Positions 17,137 through 25,316 of a stretch of DNA of 39,124 bases are shown piece after piece. The position numbers and the translations under genes are program-made. Origin of the DNA: JAQIBY01 sp046546095 (GTDB taxonomy: Bacteria > Bacteroidota > Bacteroidia > Bacteroidales > ML635J-15). Below the pieces are notes generated by a model. That model did not search any database, was not told the DNA's origin, and worked only from the letters and a program-made list of their open reading frames with translations. The stretch is taken from positions 1-39,124 of the forward strand of contig JBKGYK010000024.1 in assembly GCA_046546095.1 (NCBI GenBank). The letters are read 5' to 3'. Within the stretch, counting starts at the first letter, position 1; each line of letters begins with the position of its first letter.

Positions 17137-18152
17137 GATTTTAATGATTTTAGCTTTTGGACAGTATGTTCTTTTCTTCTGCTGATCAGCACTTCAAGAA
17201 TTATCAGCAACAATGCCAGGGCCAGGGGGTACTGGAATTGATCATCAAATTCGGAATATACCTCTACCTCCCTTTCAGCTTTGCTCAGGCCGGATATTTC
17301 TTTCAGAACCACATCAAGTCCTGATCCTGATTTGCCGGCAAGAATGTATCTGCCATTACCTGCATCAGCAATTTCAGCCAGGGTTTCTTCATTCAGTTTT
17401 GTCATCACAACATTCCCGGCATTATCACGATGAAAACCACCACCCTGGGCAGGAATTGGCGAACCTTTGGTGGTTCCCATACCCACACAGTATATTTTTA
17501 CACCTTCATCGGCTGCCAGTTTTGCCGCATTGATTGCTTTCTCTCCATGATTTTCACCATCAGTAATCAGCAGGATGACTTTGGCGGATTCCGGATCTTC
17601 AGAAAATGCCCGCATTGACATTTCTATGGCTTTGCCGATGGATGTACCCTGAGTGGCCACAATGTCGGTATTGATATTATCAAGATACATTTTGGCAGCA
17701 GCATAATCACCGGTCATGGGAATTTGTATATACGCTTCACCGGCAAAAACAACCAGCCCCAGTAAATCGCCCTGCAGATTATTAACAAAACCCTCAATGG
17801 AACGTTTTGCTCTGCTGAGCCTGTTGGGTTGGATGTCTTCAGCTTTCATTGATTTGGAAACATCCAGGGCAACCATAATTTCAACGCCTTCTTTCTTTAC
17901 TTCCCGGAGTTTGGAACCAAACTGTGGGTTAGCAAGTGCCAGAATGAGCATTGTCAAAGCCAGCATATAGGTGCTGAACTTATACCAGGGGCGACTTGAT
18001 GAATAATTTACCAAAAGGCTTCTCACCAGGTGCCGGTCTCCAAACTTTTTGATGTTTTGCACCCAGCGTTTGCGATTGTACCAGAACAGGAGAAACAACG
18101 CCGGTACCGCCAGCAGCAAATACAAAAATTCATTATTTTCAAAACGAAACAT
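17133..18152 (-). CDS. batB: BatB-like VWA membrane protein
   Basis: 339 residues. Two N-terminal membrane helices (YLLLAVPALFLLFWY and TYMLALTMLILALANP) and one near the C-terminus (YPLALALLLIILEVLI) anchor a von Willebrand A domain. The MIDAS metal site is intact: DVSKS near residue 95 (DxSxS), with downstream Thr and Asp in QGTSIGKA and ITDGEN. Bat proteins are linked to oxidative-stress tolerance in Bacteroides and to MoxR-dependent assembly. It lies 10 bp after batA and overlaps batC by 4 nt. Confidence 0.9.
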   Translation of the reverse strand: MFRFENNEFLYLLLAVPALFLLFWYNRKRWVQNIKKFGDRHLVRSLLVNYSSSRPWYKFSTYMLALTMLILALANPQFGSKLREVKKEGVEIMVALDVSKSMKAEDIQPNRLSRAKRSIEGFVNNLQGDLLGLVVFAGEAYIQIPMTGDYAAAKMYLDNINTDIVATQGTSIGKAIEMSMRAFSEDPESAKVILLITDGENHGEKAINAAKLAADEGVKIYCVGMGTTKGSPIPAQGGGFHRDNAGNVVMTKLNEETLAEIADAGNGRYILAGKSGSGLDVVLKEISGLSKAEREVEVYSEFDDQFQYPLALALLLIILEVLISRRKEHTVQKLKSLKS

Positions 18153-18162
18153 AGTGTTCAGT

Positions 18163-19164
18163 TTAAGGTAATTGTTTAAATACAGTGTTTCTTAAAAATA
18201 CTTCAGTCATCAGCAATATCACAGCCACAAAAAGAAACCAGAAAAATTTCTCTTCAGTATTGGTGTATTCCTTTTCTTTGATGATGGTTTTTTCAAGCTG
18301 ATCAATTTCGTTGTAAATTTGTCTGAGCTTTTCATTGTCTGTTGCTCTGAAATATTTGCCTCCGGTCATGCTTGCCAGTTCCTGCAAAACATCCTCATCA
18401 ATTTTCACTTCCTGATCTTTATATTGGATGCCAAAGGCCGTTTTTACCGGATAAGGGGCGGTTCCCTTACTTCCAACACCAATGGTATATACCCGCACAT
18501 TGAATTCTTTGGCTATTTCTCCAGCGGTCAGGGGTGATACAGATCCTGAGTTATTTACACCGTCAGTAAGCAATATCACAACTTTGCTTGCTGCTTTGCT
18601 GTCTTTGAGCCTGTTGACACAGGTGGCAAGACCCATGCCAATGGCAGTTCCGGTACTGTTCAGCATATCACTGTCCACCTGGTTGAACAATCTTGTCAGC
18701 TCCTGATGATTTGTTGTCAGCGGGCACTGTGTGAATGCTTCACCGGCAAACACAACCAGACCAATGCGGTCATTTGGTCTGTCGGCAGTAAAATCCATAG
18801 CAACATCCTTAGCCGCTTCAAGCCTGTTTGGTGTAAAATCCTCGGCCAGCATACTTCCACTGATGTCAAGGGCAATCATGACATCAATGCCTTCAGAATC
18901 TGTTTGTCGCCATGAGTCTTCTTTTTGTGGACGTGCCAGGGCAAAAATCATCAAAGCAACTGCCAGCATACGCATCACAAACAAAAGATGCCTCAAACGC
19001 ACCCTCAGTGAAGGCTTCTGATTACGAAAAGGCCGCAAGCCGGACATTTTCAGTTCCGGCTCCTGCTTATTGTTTTTCAGTATATACCAGACCGTAAGCG
19101 GTATGATACCCGTAAGCAGCCAAAGCAAACCCGGGTTGGCAAATGTATCAATTCCAAACATCAT
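18163..19164 (-). CDS. batA: BatA-like VWA membrane protein
   Basis: 333 residues with the same architecture as BatB, its likely ancient paralog. Two N-terminal helices (LWLLTGIIPLTVWYIL, LLFVMRMLAVALMIFALARP) precede a VWA domain with MIDAS residues DISGS, GTAIG and LTDGVNNSG. A final helix (FFWFLFVAVILLMTEVFL) closes it. The VWA domain should lie on the periplasmic side. Its ATG overlaps the stop of the upstream gene by 4 nt, indicating translational coupling. Confidence 0.9.
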   Translation of the reverse strand: MMFGIDTFANPGLLWLLTGIIPLTVWYILKNNKQEPELKMSGLRPFRNQKPSLRVRLRHLLFVMRMLAVALMIFALARPQKEDSWRQTDSEGIDVMIALDISGSMLAEDFTPNRLEAAKDVAMDFTADRPNDRIGLVVFAGEAFTQCPLTTNHQELTRLFNQVDSDMLNSTGTAIGMGLATCVNRLKDSKAASKVVILLTDGVNNSGSVSPLTAGEIAKEFNVRVYTIGVGSKGTAPYPVKTAFGIQYKDQEVKIDEDVLQELASMTGGKYFRATDNEKLRQIYNEIDQLEKTIIKEKEYTNTEEKFFWFLFVAVILLMTEVFLRNTVFKQLP

Positions 19165-20564
19165 GATCCTTTCTGTTTTTGACTTGTTGGTTCATCAGTA
19201 TCTTCATTCTCCGTTTGAAGCTCCGCATCAACCAGTTCACTTTTATCTGTTCTCACTTCTTTGCTTTCTTCCACAATTTCATATGCCTGCGTCAGGCTCA
19301 TTTCATTTTCATTTGTCAATGGTTGAGATTTGGCAAATTTTACAAAATCAGATCGCTGAAGAATATCACGCATTTTTTCTCGCAGTCTATCTTCCAGTAA
19401 ATCTTCCTTATCCAGGAGCTCCATAATTTCAGCACTGGTTTTTTCCATGGCCTTGACATCGTATCTGTTTTCCAGATAATGGCGCAAGGTATCCGTTAAA
19501 TCAGTATAAAAATCCTTAACCCTGTTTTTCAGCCACAATTTTTCTGATTTAATACGGTCCAGCTCACGAAAGGCAATAACATGAGCAGGTTCTGAGGGCT
19601 TGACTATCTGCCGGAATACAGGTTTGTTCTTTTTATAAAATCTAAAATAGTATATCGCACCAAGAATCAGTAATACAAGGACAGTCAGCCACCACCAATT
19701 TTTTTTCAGGAAGGCCAGAAAATAATACAAAGCCTCGGAAACTGTCAGGGGTGTTTTGTACAAATCATCTTCAATGTCCTTGATTTCATACGCGGTATAA
19801 AGTGCCTGTCCTGTAGTGACAGTGTCAAATTCCTGTACAAAAACCGTATCACGGGCACCGGGGATTCTGTAATTATTCTGTACAGCCTGGGGCTTCAGGA
19901 TGAAAATCCTCTCTGTTGAAGCTCCTGCGATTTGTGCAATCTCAGTTTCTTTTCGAAATCCGACATTCCGGAATATCTCGCTGGCAAACCGCTGCGTCAA
20001 CATCTGTCTGAGTGTATCTTCCAGCATTTGCACACTATCCGGAGACATACTTCTTCGTACAGAATCTGTAATTTGTTGTTCTATTTCCTGCTTGAAACCG
20101 CTTTTTCCAAAAACCACGATACCTCCCCTCTCAGCATAGATTGTATCTACTTTCAGGGTATCCACAACAACCACAGGCTCAATATACACACTAAGTGAGT
20201 TCGACTCCAGCAGCAAACTATCTGAACCAGGATTCATGACAATTTCCTGTGACGGTATGGATTTACCTCCATGTTCATAGGCGGCCACGGTATAGCTGCG
20301 GGATATCAGTTGTTTGTCTTCATCAAACTTTGCATTGTGACGCTCAATGATTTCCAATTCAGAAATGATGGTATCTTCGGAAAATTCAGGAAAAACCACA
20401 GTATCATCTGATTCTGCAGGCAAACTCAGGGTATAATCGAACCGGTCACCAATGGTAATGCTATCAGCACTGGATTTTGCGACAACTGAAAAATCCTGGG
20501 ATAATCCGGCAGTTGCTTGCAAAACTAACACCAAAGTCACACTTGCTTGTATAAATGCTTTCAT
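19161..20564 (-). CDS. Bat-operon membrane protein, BatD/DUF4381-like
   Basis: 467 residues. A signal peptide (SVTLVLVLQATAGLSQ) is followed by a periplasmic Ig-like region (residues about 25-140, with GDRFDYTLSLPA). One transmembrane helix follows at about 291-307 (WWLTVLVLLILGAIYYF), then a charged cytoplasmic tail. The tail contains FRELDRIKSEKLW, YTDLTDTLRHYLENRYDV and EKTSAEIMELLDKE, resembling the C-terminal part of DUF4381/BatD-type proteins. Its position between DUF58 and batA is usual for a component of unnamed function in these operons. It is 2 bp after DUF58 and overlaps batA. It may replace or correspond to BatD, which is not found after batC. Confidence 0.7.
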   Translation of the reverse strand: MKAFIQASVTLVLVLQATAGLSQDFSVVAKSSADSITIGDRFDYTLSLPAESDDTVVFPEFSEDTIISELEIIERHNAKFDEDKQLISRSYTVAAYEHGGKSIPSQEIVMNPGSDSLLLESNSLSVYIEPVVVVDTLKVDTIYAERGGIVVFGKSGFKQEIEQQITDSVRRSMSPDSVQMLEDTLRQMLTQRFASEIFRNVGFRKETEIAQIAGASTERIFILKPQAVQNNYRIPGARDTVFVQEFDTVTTGQALYTAYEIKDIEDDLYKTPLTVSEALYYFLAFLKKNWWWLTVLVLLILGAIYYFRFYKKNKPVFRQIVKPSEPAHVIAFRELDRIKSEKLWLKNRVKDFYTDLTDTLRHYLENRYDVKAMEKTSAEIMELLDKEDLLEDRLREKMRDILQRSDFVKFAKSQPLTNENEMSLTQAYEIVEESKEVRTDKSELVDAELQTENEDTDEPTSQKQKGS

Positions 20565-20566
20565 AA

Positions 20567-21433
20567 TTATCTGCGTTTAAATAATGCAATTAAAGGTTTT
20601 ACATAATCCACATTGGTTTTCAACTCTGCAAAATCCACACCTGATTTCCTGAAATTTTCTGTGGATTTTTTGGAAAAACTCCGGTAGCTTTTCTCATAAT
20701 TCTCTCTCACGCTGCGCTGGGATGTATCCACAAGCATCATCTCACCGGACTCGGGGTCTCTCATGCGTACCATGCCCACATCGGGAAGCTTCCCATCCCT
20801 TTCGTCGAAAACACGCAAAGCAACCAGATCATGTTTATTCCCTGCGATGCGCATAGCATCGAGATAGTCATTTTCATCAATAAAATCTGAAATCAGAAAA
20901 GCGGTGCATCGTTTTTTCAGGGCATTGGTAAGATATCGCAGGACTTCAGCGATGTTTGTTCCTGAATGATCCGGCTTAAAATCAATCATTTCCCTAATGA
21001 TGCGAAGAATATGTTTCTTGCCTTTTTTGGGCGGGATGAACTTCTCAACTTTGTCAGAAAAGAAAATCACACCGATTTTATCATTGTTTTGGATGGCAGA
21101 GAAAGACAAAACAGCTGATATTTCTGCCGTCAATTCCTTTTTCAGTCGCTCATGTGTACCGAATGCCTGTGACGAACTCACATCGACAAGAAGCATCACG
21201 GTAAGCTCACGCTCTTCCTCAAACACTTTCACGTAGGGATGATTGAACCTGGCTGTAACATGCCAGTCAATATCCTTTATCGGGTCACCCACCTGATATT
21301 CCCGCACTTCGCTAAAGGCCATACCCTTGCCCTTAAAAGCAGAATGGTATTCTCCTGCAAAAATCTGCCGGGACAAACCACGGGTTTTTATTTCTATCGT
21401 TCTTACTTTTTTTAAAAGCTCTTTGGTTTCCAT
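20567..21433 (-). CDS. DUF58 domain protein of the moxR-bat operon
   Basis: 288 residues without signal peptide or membrane segments. The DUF58 signature is present near residues 40-65: SEVREYQVGDPIKDIDWHVT followed by ARFNHPYVKVFEEE. It continues into a VWA-like fold with LLVDVSSSQAF (DxSxS). MoxR ATPases and DUF58/VWA proteins act together in many bacteria, with the ATPase thought to remodel or load the partner. Its start is 18 bp from the left heptamer array of the insertion that separates it from moxR. Confidence 0.9.
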   Translation of the reverse strand: METKELLKKVRTIEIKTRGLSRQIFAGEYHSAFKGKGMAFSEVREYQVGDPIKDIDWHVTARFNHPYVKVFEEERELTVMLLVDVSSSQAFGTHERLKKELTAEISAVLSFSAIQNNDKIGVIFFSDKVEKFIPPKKGKKHILRIIREMIDFKPDHSGTNIAEVLRYLTNALKKRCTAFLISDFIDENDYLDAMRIAGNKHDLVALRVFDERDGKLPDVGMVRMRDPESGEMMLVDTSQRSVRENYEKSYRSFSKKSTENFRKSGVDFAELKTNVDYVKPLIALFKRR

Positions 21434-21451
21434 GTTATTATATGTTTACTG

Positions 21452-21494
21452 TCAGGGGTTAGGGGTCCAGGTGTTAGGTGTTAGGTGACAGGTG
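21452..21494 (+). repeat. Left heptamer array (G-rich on plus strand)
   Basis: Units read TCAGGGG, TTAGGGG, TCCAGGTG, TTAGGTG, TTAGGTG, ACAGGTG. Its G-runs at regular spacing could also form a two-tier G-quadruplex. It begins 18 bp upstream of the DUF58 start. Confidence 0.85.
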
Positions 21495-21500
21495 CGCTTA

Positions 21501-21920
21501 TCACGTTTTATGTTTGTGTTGACTTTCGTTAGCATTTTTGTGAGGTGAATATGTTTTCCCAGTTCGATCAGCAACTTTAAATTTAAGACTTGTAAATATT
21601 TTCACGAGTTCTTCCGATTCATTTTGAAGGTAACCAAGTTCATTGCCGGGTTCTGCAAGCTCGCTTTTTTCTAACAAATGCAACCAGAAAACTGTTTCAT
21701 CACACTCTTCCACAGTTATGCATATCTTAGAATAATACTCAGCATCAGACCTGGCTTGAGTTGCAGCACGAAAGTTAGCAGGAAAAGATGTTCCTGACTT
21801 TATGAGTTGACTAAACAAATCATATGGCAAGCCACTTTTCCGTAGTTTCATACAATATTTCACCAATTTTACAGCAAACTGAAACGATCTTTGGCGGTAT
21901 TTTTCATTAAAAGATTCCAT
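21501..21920 (-). CDS. Four-helix-bundle protein (S23/IVP, 23S rRNA intervening-sequence family)
   Basis: 139 residues, all helical. The family hallmark is visible at residues about 41-85: SGTSFPANFRAAT, then ARSDAEYYSKICIT, then EECDETVFWLHLLEKS. This matches the S.gaN..EA / S..f..kl.ia.kEa.Et..WL pattern of the IVP family, which is also related in fold to the Avd accessory protein of diversity-generating retroelements. The last 20 residues are basic and His/Lys rich (SPHKNANESQHKHKT). Family members are small pentamer-forming proteins of unclear function that probably bind nucleic acid. No reverse transcriptase or variable repeat is present, so this is not a retroelement. It is co-oriented with the bat operon and lies between inverted arrays. 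Confidence 0.88.
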   Translation of the reverse strand: MESFNEKYRQRSFQFAVKLVKYCMKLRKSGLPYDLFSQLIKSGTSFPANFRAATQARSDAEYYSKICITVEECDETVFWLHLLEKSELAEPGNELGYLQNESEELVKIFTSLKFKVADRTGKTYSPHKNANESQHKHKT

Positions 21921-22031
21921 AAAAACATCTTTTAAATTTAACTTCCTTCAAAAATCCAAATTGAAAATGCTAACTTTTATTACAACTAAAATAAACTAAA
22001 ACTCTACTATCATAACGCACCTTTCATATGT

Positions 22032-22074
22032 CACCTGTCAACTAACCCCTGACCCCTGACACCTGACACCTGAA
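22032..22074 (-). repeat. Right heptamer array (G-rich on minus strand)
   Basis: On the minus strand, from outside inward: TTCAGGTG, TCAGGTG, TCAGGGG, TCAGGGG, TTAGTTG, ACAGGTG. It is the same length as the left array, and each contains exactly one 8-nt unit. It begins 15 bp after the moxR stop. Confidence 0.85.
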
Positions 22075-22089
22075 CCCTGCTTTTTAAAA

Positions 22090-23085
22090 CTAAGGTACTT
22101 CCACTTTATTTAAAATTTCACTAATCAGTTCTTCAGCCGTAATATTTTCAGCCTCAGCTTCATATGTAAGGCCAATACGATGTCGCAGAATATTATGACA
22201 CATGGCCCTCACATCTTCAGGCAACACGTATCCCCGTCGTTTTATGAACGCATAGGCTTTTGATGCCAGGGCAAGATTGATGCTTGCACGCGGAGAACCC
22301 CCAAAGGAGATCATGTGTTTTATGCTGTCCAGATTGAAATTTTCAGGATTTCTTGTGGCAAAAACGATATCGAGGATGTAGTTTTCAATTTTTTCATCCA
22401 TATAAACATCACGGACAACCTGCCGGGCTTTGAGAATTTGCTCTGGGCTGACAACCTGCCGGGCTTTTGGGAAATCTCCAATCACATTCTGACGGATTAC
22501 CTGCCGTTCCTCCTCTTTCAACGGATAATCGATAACCAGCTTAAGCATAAACCTGTCAACCTGGGCCTCAGGCAATGGATAGGTTCCTTCCTGCTCGATA
22601 GGATTCTGCGTTGCCAGCACCAGGAAAGGCTCCTCAAGTTTAAAGGTTTCATCACCAATGGTCACCTGACGCTCCTGCATGGCCTCAAGTAGAGCTGACT
22701 GAACTTTGGCAGGTGCTCTGTTGATTTCATCAGCAAGAATGAAATTGCTGAAAATCGGTCCTTTTTTAACAATAAATTCTTCATTTTTCTGAGAATAAAT
22801 CAATGTACCAACAAGGTCGGCCGGCAAAAGGTCAGGAGTGAACTGTATGCGGCTAAAACCTGCATTGATGGTACTGGAAAGGGTATTGATAGCCAGTGTT
22901 TTTGCCAACCCGGGTACACCTTCCAGCAATAGATGTCCGTTTGACAACAATCCTACCATCATACCTTCCATCAGTGCCTTTTGTCCAACGATAACCCTTG
23001 ACATTTCCATGTTCAGCAGGTCCATAAAACCGCTTTCGGCATGAATCCGCTCATTCAAAGCTTTGATATCTACTGTTTGCTCCAT
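22090..23085 (-). CDS. moxR: MoxR-family AAA+ ATPase
   Basis: 331 residues. Walker A is GVPGLAKT (residues 56-63) and Walker B is ILADEINRAP, with the sensor-like LVLATQNPIEQEGTYPLPEAQ and the C-terminal lid HMISFGGSPRAS. These define the MoxR proper subfamily. It works as a chaperone-like ATPase on VWA proteins, here presumably the DUF58 and Bat proteins encoded downstream. It is the first gene of the minus-strand operon. The 656-bp interval to DUF58 holds the four-helix-bundle insertion. Confidence 0.95.
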   Translation of the reverse strand: MEQTVDIKALNERIHAESGFMDLLNMEMSRVIVGQKALMEGMMVGLLSNGHLLLEGVPGLAKTLAINTLSSTINAGFSRIQFTPDLLPADLVGTLIYSQKNEEFIVKKGPIFSNFILADEINRAPAKVQSALLEAMQERQVTIGDETFKLEEPFLVLATQNPIEQEGTYPLPEAQVDRFMLKLVIDYPLKEEERQVIRQNVIGDFPKARQVVSPEQILKARQVVRDVYMDEKIENYILDIVFATRNPENFNLDSIKHMISFGGSPRASINLALASKAYAFIKRRGYVLPEDVRAMCHNILRHRIGLTYEAEAENITAEELISEILNKVEVP

Positions 23086-23204
23086 AATTACACAATTTAG
23101 TTTTGGCTGTTTTGCGTTACGAATTTATAAAACTTCCGTGAAAAAACGATTGTCAGCAGCATTACAATATGCAGACTGGTTAAAATTTTGTTAAAATTGC
23201 CTGT

Positions 23205-23234
23205 TTTGTTTTCAAGGGAAAAAGCTTACCTTTA
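23205..23234 (+). promoter_or_regulatory. Candidate promoter of the biosynthetic/export locus
   Basis: TTTG at 23205-23208 and TACCTTTA at 23227-23234 are separated by 18 nt. This fits the Bacteroidota -33 TTTG / -7 TAnnTTTG pattern with one mismatch. The permease ATG lies 20 nt downstream, leaving a short leader of roughly 10-15 nt. Confidence 0.5.
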
Positions 23235-23253
23235 CTAAAGTGAAAACCGAATC

Positions 23254-24093
23254 ATGAAGACAGAGAACGGGAGAACAGGACAAAGCAGACGAATAAGTGC
23301 TGCTCCGGCTGGCATGCGGGAGTATTTGATTCGCAGTATTAACAACCTGGGCCTGGCCTTAAGTTTTGCCAAAAGTGAAATACATGGCAACAATGCCCAA
23401 ACCTGGCTGGGATATTTCATCAATCTTTTACAAATCCTGGTTGCTACAGCAGTTTACTGGCTTATTTTCGGTGTCTTTCTGCATGTTGATACAGGAGCAA
23501 TCCCCTACCCGCTTTTTGTGCTGACCGGAATGATACCCTGGGTTTATTTTTCAAAACTGGTACAGGAAGCCGGCAACAGCCTGATAAGCTCACAACATCT
23601 CTTATCAAAAGTATACTTTCCACGGGTGATTTTACCCATCAGCAAGGCTCTGCCCGGACTTGTTGATTTTGGCTTTTCCCTGATGACAGCTCTGCTTATC
23701 ATAATATTATCAGGCATGCCTTTGCGTATTGAGATACCAATGGTGGCTGTGTTTTTACTGATAATCATTTTCAGCGGCATTGCACTGGGGCTTTGGATTT
23801 CCAGCATTTCTGTGAGATACAGGGATCTGTCAAGACTAATACCCTACCTGATCAATTTTGGATTTTTCCTGACACCGGTATTTTATCCGGCCACGCTTGT
23901 TCCGGAACAACTGGAATATATCCTGTACATCAACCCGGCAGCATTTGCCATAGAGGGAATGCGCTGGGCTCTCTTCGGTACTGCTTTCCCTGAAGTCCAA
24001 TATCTTATAAGCCTTGTCCCTGTCACAGTTTTGTTTGTGTGGGGATGGCACAATTATCGCAAAAAGGAAAAAGAATATGCCGACATCATCTGA
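23254..24093 (+). CDS. ABC-2 type permease, Wzm/TagG/KpsM-like exporter subunit
   Basis: 279 residues with six predicted membrane helices. Polysaccharide-exporter features include an amphipathic N-terminus (INNLGLALSFAKSEIHGN), the FVLTGMIPWVYFSKLVQEA segment, the SKVYFPRVILPI cytoplasmic coupling stretch, SVRYRDLSRLIPYLINFGFFLTPVFYP and the NPAAFAIEGMRWALFG region. Such subunits form the channel for undecaprenyl-linked O-antigen, teichoic acid or glycolipid export. It overlaps the ATPase gene by 17 nt. A promoter candidate immediately upstream makes it the first gene of the locus. The N-terminal about 20 residues are polar and may not all be translated; the next ATG would give MREYLIRS. Confidence 0.88.
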   Translation: MKTENGRTGQSRRISAAPAGMREYLIRSINNLGLALSFAKSEIHGNNAQTWLGYFINLLQILVATAVYWLIFGVFLHVDTGAIPYPLFVLTGMIPWVYFSKLVQEAGNSLISSQHLLSKVYFPRVILPISKALPGLVDFGFSLMTALLIIILSGMPLRIEIPMVAVFLLIIIFSGIALGLWISSISVRYRDLSRLIPYLINFGFFLTPVFYPATLVPEQLEYILYINPAAFAIEGMRWALFGTAFPEVQYLISLVPVTVLFVWGWHNYRKKEKEYADII

Positions 24094-25303
24094 ACAACAT
24101 ACGGTCATAAAAATATGTGAGATCAGCAAGTCGTATGCCTTGCCGGGTGATACAGGGCAAAAGTTTGTCACCGCATTGGAAAATATTAATCTGGATATCC
24201 CCAAAGGTGAAATTACCGGCATCATTGGCCCCAACGGATCAGGGAAAAGCACCCTGCTGAAAATCATCAGTGAAATCACTGCCCCGGATTCCGGACATAT
24301 TGACATCACAGGAAAAGTAGCATCAATTCTTGAAGTAGGTACCGGTTTTAATCCAGACCTCACCGGAAGAGAAAATATTTATCTGAATGCCCGCCTCCAC
24401 AAAATGAAAAAAAAGGAAGTTGACAACAAACTCGGCAGGATAACAGAGCTATTTGGTTTCAGCACTTTTCTTGACAGTCCGGTAAAACTCTACAGCAGCG
24501 GAATGTATATGCGACTGGCTTTTGCCATTGTTGTCAATATTGATGCCGATATTTATTTGTTTGATGAAGTGATGAGTGTGGGCGATATGGCGTTCCAGAA
24601 ACAGGCCATAAATATTATGAAAGAACTTAAGCAGCAAAATAAAACCATAGGGATCGTAACCCATGCCCCTGACCAGATTGTGGAAATTGCCGATCGTATC
24701 GTACTGCTGAACCAGGGAAAACTGCTTACTGTAAATACACCGGAAAAGGTAGTTCAGTACTATCGGAAAACAATACTCGACAAGGGAAAAGATGAACTCC
24801 ACAGAGCTAAGCTAAGTTATCCGCTAACAGAAAATTACAAATCAATTTATGAAAATCACGAAGGAGAGTTCCAGCTTACACAAACCAGCATTAATTCGGA
24901 CAATAATGTATGCAGCAAACCAGATGCTTCATTGAGTTCAACCATTGTCGTGTATTTCAAAACAAGCATAGCAGACAAAATAAGCATAGGAATTTACTTC
25001 AATGACCGGCATTACAATCAGACTCTGATGAGCTGGTTTTCAGAAGAAAGACGATATGAAGAGAATGCAGAATACAGGATGGAAATCACTATCCCCGGGA
25101 ACTATTTCAACAATTTTTCCGGATACATGGGAATTTTGGTCATTCGGGATTCAAGAATTTTGATAAACTACAACAAACTGTTGATATTTCATTATTCACC
25201 TGGTCAAAAAGAACCGGTTTTCAAACATGTCAGTGGTTATGTACAGCAAAATTTCAAAACAGAGATCACAAAATCAGAATCAAAGGAACCTAAACAGGCA
25301 TAA
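24077..25303 (+). CDS. ABC exporter ATPase with Wzt-like C-terminal domain
   Basis: 408 residues from the ATG that overlaps the permease. The ATPase half (1 to about 240) has Walker A GPNGSGKST (51-59), signature YSSGMYMRLAFA and Walker B IYLFDEVMSVGD, matching the Wzt/TagH family. Residues about 265-395 form an extra all-beta domain (SLSSTIVVYFKTS, ISIGIYFND, FSGYMGILVIRDSR). It is comparable to the Wzt C-terminal domain, which in O-antigen exporters recognises the capped non-reducing end of the glycan. A substrate-reading domain suggests the exported molecule is large or carries a specific end group. The upstream in-frame Met at 24014 would add 21 residues inside the permease gene and is less likely. 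Confidence 0.88.
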   Translation: MPTSSEQHTVIKICEISKSYALPGDTGQKFVTALENINLDIPKGEITGIIGPNGSGKSTLLKIISEITAPDSGHIDITGKVASILEVGTGFNPDLTGRENIYLNARLHKMKKKEVDNKLGRITELFGFSTFLDSPVKLYSSGMYMRLAFAIVVNIDADIYLFDEVMSVGDMAFQKQAINIMKELKQQNKTIGIVTHAPDQIVEIADRIVLLNQGKLLTVNTPEKVVQYYRKTILDKGKDELHRAKLSYPLTENYKSIYENHEGEFQLTQTSINSDNNVCSKPDASLSSTIVVYFKTSIADKISIGIYFNDRHYNQTLMSWFSEERRYEENAEYRMEITIPGNYFNNFSGYMGILVIRDSRILINYNKLLIFHYSPGQKEPVFKHVSGYVQQNFKTEITKSESKEPKQA

Positions 25304-25316
25304 AGCAAAAACAGAT

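Larger units (their letters stand above)
21452..22074 (-). mobile_element. Candidate mobile cassette: four-helix-bundle gene between inverted heptamer arrays
   Basis: A 623-bp segment lies between moxR and the DUF58 gene, two genes that normally adjoin. It contains only an S23/IVP four-helix-bundle gene. It is bounded by two 43-nt arrays in inverted orientation, each of six TYAGGKG-like units and each ending on its inner side with ACAGGTG. In the operon transcript the arrays can pair over about 35 of 42 positions. There is no transposase and no target duplication that I can see. IVP-family genes are known from intervening sequences in 23S rRNA, also bounded by pairing ends, so an IVS-like insertion in an mRNA is the natural comparison. 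Mobility is inferred, not shown. Confidence 0.5.

Noticed and set aside
21452..22074. CRISPR array or diversity-generating retroelement at the heptamer repeats
   Set aside because: Units are 7 nt without spacers, there are no cas genes, and no reverse transcriptase or template/variable repeat accompanies the S23-type protein.
23836..24363. 175-residue minus-strand frame across the permease-ATPase junction
   Set aside because: It lies opposite two well-supported ABC genes.
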